Of a stretch of DNA of 9,228 bases, positions 5,399 through 9,228 are shown piece after piece. The notes under the pieces were generated by a model, which was not told the origin of the DNA, made no database searches, and saw nothing but the letters and a program-made list of their open reading frames with translations. A program made the position numbers and the translations under genes. The DNA comes from Thermoplasmata archaeon (GTDB lineage Archaea > Thermoplasmatota > Thermoplasmata > Lutacidiplasmatales > UBA184): positions 1 through 9,228 of the forward strand of contig JASHUS010000013.1 in assembly GCA_030039865.1 (NCBI GenBank). Direction: 5' to 3'. Numbering within the stretch: the first letter of the stretch is position 1; each line of letters starts with the position of its first letter.

Positions 5399-7442
5399 TC
5401 GGCGGCGCGCAGCTCATACCCGAGCAGAGCAGGGCGCGCGGGGCGGAGCCGGCGGACGGCACGGAGTCGGGGAGGGTGAACGGCGGGGGCGGCCGCCCGT
5501 CGAAGACCCACAGATTCGGATGCCAGGCGGTCCGGGCGGCGTCGAGGAGCGCCCGGGCCCCGGGTCCGGTACCCTCGACGATCACCGTGGCCCCCGAGGT
5601 TTCCGCGAGGCCGGCCGCGAGCGCGGTGCCCGCGGCGAAGAGTCCGGCGCCCGATATCCGCCGGGAGATCGGGCCGAGGAGGGCGAGCGCCTTCTGGTAC
5701 CAGCGATCGTCGTGGCTCAGCGCATCCAGCCGGAGGAACGCGAGGATCGCGGTCGCGTTCGCCGCGAGATGCGGGCTGTCCTCGAGCGGATACGACGGTT
5801 CGAGCACGCCGCCGACGCGTGGCCCGTCGTAGAGGTTGGGCGCCACGTCCCGCAGGAGCCCGTCTTCGCCCCGGAACTCCCGGTCGACGAGCTCGAGCAG
5901 AGCGGTCGCGGCTTGGATGTAGCGGGGCTCCGCGGTCGCCCCCGCGAGCTCCACGAGGCCGCTCGCGAACGCGACCTGGTCCTCGAGCAGCCCGAACCCG
6001 CGGGCGCCGGATGGATCGAGTCGGTGCGCGACCCCCGTCCCGGCCCGATAGGCCCCGTCGAGCAGGCGGTCCGCCGCGCGACGCGCGTCGGCGATCACGG
6101 CCGAGTCGCCGAGATACGTGCCCGCGCGGGCGAACGCCCCGATGAAGCGGCCGTTGATGTCCGCGTAGATCGCGCGGTCGACCGCGGGAGTCGGACGCTG
6201 GCCCCGGGCGACCCCGAGGGCCGCCACCGCCTTTTCGAGCGCCGGCCCCGCGCCGTCCGGCAGGTCGAGGCCCTCGGCGGCTTCGCCGAGCGAGAGGGCC
6301 CGGAAGAGGACGTTACGTTCGGGATCGTGCGGCATCCGGCCGTCGGTCCCGACCCCGAAGAACCGGCTGGTGAGTTTGAGCTCGTCCCCGGCGAGGACCT
6401 CCTTCAGTTCGGCGCGCGACCAGGTGAAGTAGTTCCCGTCGTCGCCCGGGGCATTGTCCGCGTCCTGGCTCGATCCGAACCCGCCCGCCGGGTCGCCGAG
6501 CACGGACCGCACCCAGCCGAGCGTTCCCCGGACCACTTCCCGGAGCCGCGGCTCGCCGAACCGCTGCGCACCTTCGACATAGGCGGAGAGCAGCGCGGCG
6601 TTGTCGATCCCCATCTTTTCGAAATGGGGGATATGCCAGCCTTCGTCGACCGAGTACCGGTGAAATCCGCCCCCGATCTGGTCGTACATCCCGCCGTCCG
6701 CCATGCGGAGTAGGGTGTCGCGCGCGCGGTCGAGGCTCGCCGAGCCGCCGTGGGAGTACGCGTCCCAGAGGAGGAACGAGACCGCCGTCGGGTGCGGGAA
6801 CTTGGGGGCCATGCCGAAGCCGCCGTTGACGGGGTCGTAGCTCGAAAGGATCTGGCCCCGCACGCCGGCGACGAACTCGCCCAGCGCGGGCGTCGTTGGG
6901 GATCGGGCCGTGCGCAGGCGCTCGAGCGAGCCCTGGATCGACTTCGCGTTCTCCCGGATGCGCTCGGGCTCCTCCTTCCAGAGCCGGGCGACTTCCTTCA
7001 AGACCCGCCGGAAACCCGGGCGACCGTGCCCGTCGACCGGCGGGAAGTACGTGCCACCGAGGAACACCTCCCCGTCGGGGGTCAGAAAGCCGGTGAGCGG
7101 CCAGCCGCCCTCCCCGGTGAGCGCGCCGACCTGCCGCTGGTAGCGACGATCGACTTCGGGGTTCTGGTCGCGGTCGACCTTGACGGCCACGAAGTGCTGC
7201 CCGATCAGCCGCGCGACCTCGGCATCGGCGTACGTCCCCTCGTCCATGACGTGGCACCAATGGCACCACGCCGCGCCGATGTCGAGCAGGACCGGCCGGT
7301 TCGTCCGTCGCGCGAGCTCGAACGCGTCGGAGCCCCACGGGAACCAATCGATCGGCTGCTCCGCCGCGGAACGCAGGTAAATCGAGGTCTCGTCGGCCAG
7401 TCGCCGGGCGCCCCGGCGCGGGCCGGATTCCGACGCGCCCAT
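5337..7442 (-). CDS. DUF255/YyaL-type thioredoxin-fold protein (SPATA20 family)
   Basis: A 701-aa cytosolic protein of the widespread COG1331 family. The N-terminal thioredoxin-like domain (~17-175) starts with the family signature QPIDWFPWGSDAF (29-41). It has a CxxC pair in AAWCHWCHVM (C60, C63), VKVDRDQNPEVD (87-98) and GGWPLTGFLTPDGEVFLGGT (112-131). The remainder is an alpha/alpha barrel resembling six-hairpin glycosidases, with GGFGMAPKFPHP (207-218), GGGFHRYSVDEGWHIPHFEK (257-276) and SSQDADN (324-330). The segment after HFEKM usually reads LYDN but is GIDN here. Redox or sugar-epimerase-like roles have been suggested for the family, but the reaction is not established. Length is normal, so the gene looks intact. 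It starts with ATG at 7442, diverges from psmA, and ends inside the convergent phosphoesterase gene (62-bp overlap). Confidence 0.95.
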   Translation of the reverse strand: MGASESGPRRGARRLADETSIYLRSAAEQPIDWFPWGSDAFELARRTNRPVLLDIGAAWCHWCHVMDEGTYADAEVARLIGQHFVAVKVDRDQNPEVDRRYQRQVGALTGEGGWPLTGFLTPDGEVFLGGTYFPPVDGHGRPGFRRVLKEVARLWKEEPERIRENAKSIQGSLERLRTARSPTTPALGEFVAGVRGQILSSYDPVNGGFGMAPKFPHPTAVSFLLWDAYSHGGSASLDRARDTLLRMADGGMYDQIGGGFHRYSVDEGWHIPHFEKMGIDNAALLSAYVEGAQRFGEPRLREVVRGTLGWVRSVLGDPAGGFGSSQDADNAPGDDGNYFTWSRAELKEVLAGDELKLTSRFFGVGTDGRMPHDPERNVLFRALSLGEAAEGLDLPDGAGPALEKAVAALGVARGQRPTPAVDRAIYADINGRFIGAFARAGTYLGDSAVIADARRAADRLLDGAYRAGTGVAHRLDPSGARGFGLLEDQVAFASGLVELAGATAEPRYIQAATALLELVDREFRGEDGLLRDVAPNLYDGPRVGGVLEPSYPLEDSPHLAANATAILAFLRLDALSHDDRWYQKALALLGPISRRISGAGLFAAGTALAAGLAETSGATVIVEGTGPGARALLDAARTAWHPNLWVFDGRPPPPFTLPDSVPSAGSAPRALLCSGMSCAPPITEPSELASALASTARRAAT

Positions 7443-7468
7443 CGCGCACCGGGGGGCCGCGCGGCTCT

Positions 7469-7475
7469 GTTACGC
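7469..7475 (-). promoter_or_regulatory. Promoter-like GCGTAAC for the DUF255 gene
   Basis: On the minus strand GCGTAAC begins 33 nt before the ATG at 7442 and is the only A/T-containing patch in that upstream stretch. The position fits a weak TATA element with a short or absent leader. The same heptamer stands at similar distance before the phosphoesterase gene, at 4526-4532. Confidence 0.4.
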
Positions 7476-7506
7476 TTGCGGGTCGGGGGATCCGTTCCGT
7501 CGCGCG

Positions 7507-7556
7507 GGCCCCGGTCGGAGCGTAACCGGCTGTCGGCGGCGTTACCGACCGGGTCC
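7507..7556. repeat. Long inverted repeat upstream of the psmA TATA box
   Basis: Arms at 7507-7518 and 7545-7556 are reverse complements with one mismatch. The core 9-bp arms, CCCGGTCGG (7510-7518) and CCGACCGGG (7545-7553), are perfect. Just inside them are GTAAC (7522-7526) and GTTAC (7541-7545), which are also complementary if a 4-nt bulge is allowed. The right arm ends 3 nt before the TATA box, in the TFB-recognition region. It may bind a regulator acting on psmA, on the divergent DUF255 gene, or on both. In DNA this GC-rich a 9-bp repeat can also arise by chance. Confidence 0.45.
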
Positions 7557-7559
7557 TCG

Positions 7560-7566
7560 TTATAAA
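7560..7566 (+). promoter_or_regulatory. TATA box of the psmA-SBDS operon
   Basis: TTATAAA is the best match to an archaeal TATA box in the window and stands out sharply from the GC-rich surroundings. It begins 40 nt before the ATG at 7600 (46 before the alternative ATG at 7606). Transcription would therefore start near 7587-7592, giving a leader of roughly 10-18 nt. Confidence 0.75.
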
Positions 7567-7599
7567 CCGGACCTCGGTGCCCTCGCGGGGAAGGGCCTC

Positions 7600-8355
7600 A
7601 TGGAGATGCAACCCGGCCAGATGGCCTACGACCGGGCGATCACCGTCTTCTCGCCCGACGGTCGGCTGTTCCAGGTCGAGTACGCCCGCGAGGCGGTCCG
7701 GCGCGGTGCGACGACCGCCGGGGTCGTGTATTCGAACGGCGTCGTGCTCATCGCGGACCGGCGGATCCCGAACCCGAAGCTCGCCGAAGCGGCCAGCCTC
7801 GAGAAGATCCACCAGATCGACGAGAACATCGCGTGCGCGACCGCGGGGCTGGTCGCGGACGCGCGCGTGCTCGTCGACTACGCGCGTCTCTCGGCGCAGA
7901 TCAACCGCGTCACCTACTCCGAGCCGATGTCGGTCGAGCTGCTCGTGCGGCGGATCTGCGACTACAAGCAGCAGTACACCCAGTTCGGTGGTGTCCGGCC
8001 GTTCGGGACCGCGCTCCTGGTCGGCGGGTACGACGACGGCGGCGTCCATCTGTTCGAGACCGAGCCCTCGGGCTCGCTGACCAGCTTCAAGGCGGCGAGC
8101 ACCGGCGGCAACAAGGGGCCCGTCATGGACCTCTTCGAGCAGAAGTACCGGCCCGGACTGAGCCGGGACGACGCGATCCTCCTCGCGCTCGAGGGCCTGC
8201 GCGCCGGGCTCGACGAGGGCGGCTCGCTCGCCTCGGTCGAGGTCTGCGCGGTCGAGCAGGGGGCGGGGATGACGCGCTTCGCGCCGGACGAGGTCCAGCG
8301 GTACGTCGCGCGGCTCCCCTCCGCCGGCGGAACGGGTAAGAACGCGCGCGCCTAG
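7600..8355 (+). CDS. psmA: Proteasome alpha subunit
   Basis: Forms the outer heptameric rings of the archaeal 20S proteasome, which gate substrate entry and dock the PAN/Cdc48 ATPases. The 251-aa protein has the alpha-type N-terminal gate segment and helix H0. The alpha signature AYDRAITVFSPDGRLFQVEY is at residues 9-28, ahead of AREAVRRGATT. SLEKIHQID (66-74) carries K69, matching the pocket lysine that binds the HbYX tails of the ATPases. LVADARVLVDYAR (84-96), QQYTQFGGVRPFGTALLVGG (124-143) and STGGNKGPVMDLFEQKYRPG (167-186) follow. There is no catalytic N-terminal threonine, as expected for alpha. The ATG at 7606 (MQPGQMAYDRA) aligns better with the Thermoplasma protein as I recall it and may be the true start. 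Leads the superoperon; SBDS begins 25 nt downstream with no separate promoter. Confidence 0.97.
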   Translation: MEMQPGQMAYDRAITVFSPDGRLFQVEYAREAVRRGATTAGVVYSNGVVLIADRRIPNPKLAEAASLEKIHQIDENIACATAGLVADARVLVDYARLSAQINRVTYSEPMSVELLVRRICDYKQQYTQFGGVRPFGTALLVGGYDDGGVHLFETEPSGSLTSFKAASTGGNKGPVMDLFEQKYRPGLSRDDAILLALEGLRAGLDEGGSLASVEVCAVEQGAGMTRFAPDEVQRYVARLPSAGGTGKNARA

Positions 8356-8380
8356 GCCCGGTCCGGCGGGACGACCCCCG

Positions 8381-9076
8381 ATGGTCACGGTCGAGGACGC
8401 GGTCATTGCCCGCTGGGACACGCAGGGCTCTCGATTCGAGGTCCTCGTCGATCCGCAGGCCGTCCAGGACCTGAAGGACGGCAAAGCGGTCGACCTTTCG
8501 GACAAGCTCGCCCTCGACCAGGTCTTCAAGGACGCCAAGAAGGGCGACAAGATCTCGGAAGAGCACCTCGAGCGGATCTTCCACACCCGCGACCTCGTCG
8601 AGATCGCGCGCCAGATCATCCTGAAGGGCGAGGTCCAGGTCACGACCGAGCAGCGCCACACCCTCCAGGAGGCGAAGCGCCGGCAGATCGTCGCGATGAT
8701 CGCCCGGAACGCGATGAACCCCCAGACGGGAGCGCCGCACCCGCCCGCCCGCATCGAGTCGGCGATGGCGGAGGCGAAGGTCCATATCGACCCGTTCAAG
8801 CCGGTCGACGCGCAGGTCCAGGAGGTCCTCGCAAAGCTGCGGCCGCTGATCCCGATCCGTCTCGACGTCGTCAAGGTCCGGGTCAAGCTGCCCGGCCAGC
8901 ACTATCCCCGCGTGATCGGGGAGGTGAAGGGGCTCGGCAAGATCCTCGAGGAGCAGTGGCTCTCCGACGGATCGTGGAGCGGGATCGTCGAGATCCCCGC
9001 CGGCATCCAGACGGAGCTCTACGAGAAGCTCAGCGCGCGCACGAAGGGGTCCGCCGAGACCGCTTTGGTTAAATAG
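8381..9076 (+). CDS. SBDS/Sdo1 ribosome maturation protein
   Basis: Archaeal orthologue of the Shwachman-Bodian-Diamond syndrome protein, which in eukaryotes acts with EFL1 to release the anti-association factor eIF6 from the 60S subunit. Archaeal versions bind the large subunit. The 231-aa protein has the three expected domains. The N-terminal FYSH domain (~1-88) contains RFEVLVDPQAV (18-28), ISEEHLERIFHTRD (58-71) and LKGEVQVTTEQR (81-92). The central helical domain (~95-160) has RQIVAMIARNAMNPQTGAPH (101-120) followed by PPARIESAM. The C-terminal ferredoxin-like domain (~160-231) has PIRLDVVKVRVKLPGQHYPR (158-177). Length is normal and the lysine-rich character is typical. It lies between psmA and rrp4, as in the conserved archaeal superoperon. 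No clear Shine-Dalgarno precedes the ATG, so co-translation with psmA is likely. Confidence 0.97.
   Translation: MVTVEDAVIARWDTQGSRFEVLVDPQAVQDLKDGKAVDLSDKLALDQVFKDAKKGDKISEEHLERIFHTRDLVEIARQIILKGEVQVTTEQRHTLQEAKRRQIVAMIARNAMNPQTGAPHPPARIESAMAEAKVHIDPFKPVDAQVQEVLAKLRPLIPIRLDVVKVRVKLPGQHYPRVIGEVKGLGKILEEQWLSDGSWSGIVEIPAGIQTELYEKLSARTKGSAETALVK
9069..9075 (+). promoter_or_regulatory. Possible internal TATA box for rrp4, straddling the SBDS stop
   Basis: TTAAATA covers the last codons and most of the stop codon of SBDS and begins 44 nt before the ATG at 9113. The same heptamer is the probable TATA box of the HTH regulator gene. It could give the exosome genes transcription independent of psmA. 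The overlap with codons Val-Lys-stop could also be chance. Confidence 0.4.
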
Positions 9077-9097
9077 GCCACCCCCGTCGCGCGCCCC

Positions 9098-9108
9098 GGT
9101 GCAGCACC
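9098..9108. repeat. 11-bp dyad before rrp4
   Basis: GGTGC (9098-9102) and GCACC (9104-9108) are perfect reverse complements around a single A. The dyad lies about 25-30 nt after the TTAAATA element, at the expected transcription start, and 4 nt before the rrp4 ATG. The one-base centre suggests a protein site more than an RNA hairpin. It is short enough to be chance. Confidence 0.3.
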
Positions 9109-9112
9109 AAAA

Positions 9113-9228
9113 ATGTCCCGAGGTCATCGTCCCGCCCACCGACGGCGGGGTCGCGAGGAAGGATCCTCGCCCCCGTCCGGCGAGCGCGTACTAGTTCTTC
9201 CCGGCGAGGAGCTCCCCGCCCACGGTCT
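9113..9228 (+). CDS. rrp4: Exosome complex RNA-binding subunit Rrp4 (5' end, truncated by window)
   Basis: An open frame starts at ATG 9113 and runs off the right edge, giving 38 complete codons. Residues 25-38 read RVLVLPGEELPAHG. This matches the first strand and VxPGExL segment that opens archaeal Rrp4 (and Csl4) N-terminal domains. Position settles the choice for Rrp4, because psmA-SBDS-rrp4-rrp41-rrp42 is the conserved archaeal order. Rrp4 forms part of the S1/KH cap that feeds RNA into the Rrp41-Rrp42 exosome ring. The first ~24 residues are an Arg/Ser/Pro-rich extension, mostly absent from homologues I recall. No in-frame alternative start lies within it. The 36-nt gap after SBDS has no Shine-Dalgarno but does hold a dyad and a TATA-like element. 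Confidence 0.75.
   Translation, partial: MSRGHRPAHRRRGREEGSSPPSGERVLVLPGEELPAHG

Noticed and set aside
5520..6713. 397-codon plus-strand open frame opposite the DUF255 gene
   Set aside because: Antisense shadow. The minus-strand frame carries all the family signatures.
6313..8886. 857-codon open frame on the minus strand
   Set aside because: It runs antisense to psmA and SBDS and in a shifted frame through the DUF255 gene. Its translation is Arg/Pro-rich low complexity with no family features. Long shadow frames are expected at this GC content.
8123..9139. 338-codon minus-strand open frame opposite SBDS
   Set aside because: Antisense to the well-supported psmA and SBDS genes. The product is Leu/Arg/Asp-rich without recognisable domains.
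9191..9228. Possible 3' end of a minus-strand gene (TVGGELLAGKN then stop)
   Set aside because: The opposite strand gives the Rrp4-like VLPGEEL in the position expected from the conserved superoperon, which is the stronger explanation.
1..9228. Mobile elements, CRISPR arrays, defence or secondary-metabolite systems
   Set aside because: No transposase, integrase, spaced direct repeats, Cas, toxin-antitoxin or biosynthetic genes were found. The genes are mostly conserved housekeeping archaeal genes of uniform composition.

Overview
The window reads as a chromosomal segment of a very GC-rich archaeon, most likely a member of Thermoplasmatota or a related euryarchaeal lineage. Several things point this way. 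There is an archaeal-type proteasome alpha subunit whose N-terminus (MQPGQMAYDRAITVFSPDGR) closely resembles what I recall of the Thermoplasma protein. It is followed by an archaeal SBDS/Sdo1 and by the first codons of an Rrp4-type exosome subunit. A UPF0200 P-loop kinase-like protein and a COG1395 HTH regulator, both typical of archaea, are also present. Several start codons have TATA-like elements 30-45 nt upstream and little or no Shine-Dalgarno sequence. Genes are packed with 4-nt start/stop overlaps, and third codon positions are almost all G or C. There are no mobile elements, CRISPR arrays, tRNA or rRNA genes, and no gene-free stretch longer than 157 bp.

Left block, + strand: the last 23 codons of an unidentified gene overlap the GTG start of glycyl-tRNA synthetase (69-1574). 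A 66-bp gap holds a TATA-like element embedded in a near-perfect 23-bp palindrome. A two-gene unit follows: an unrecognised coiled-coil hairpin protein (1641-2270) that overlaps by ATGA a UPF0200 nucleotide-kinase-like protein (2267-2815).

Middle block: a two-gene minus-strand unit runs from a divergent promoter region at 4450-4561. It encodes the COG1395 HTH regulator (3469-4449, TTG start with a good Shine-Dalgarno) and, overlapping by GTGA, a 217-aa protein (2819-3472) that may be a degenerate TraB/ChaN-like protein. Reading right from the same promoter region is a COG1407-type metallophosphoesterase (4562-5398). Its last ~20 codons overlap tail-to-tail with a 701-aa DUF255/YyaL-type thioredoxin-fold protein on the minus strand (5337-7442).

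Right block, + strand: a second divergent promoter region (7443-7599) with a strong TATA box drives psmA (7600-8355), SBDS (8381-9076) and the truncated start of rrp4 (9113 to the window edge). This is the known archaeal proteasome-SBDS-exosome superoperon, linking protein degradation, ribosome maturation and RNA degradation. A TATA-like TTAAATA straddling the SBDS stop codon could give rrp4 its own promoter.

I see no convincing new multi-gene system. The best leads are the palindromic operator-like element before the coiled-coil/UPF0200 pair, that pair itself, the possible degenerate TraB/ChaN-like partner of the HTH regulator, and a shared GCGTAAC element at promoter distance from two unrelated genes.
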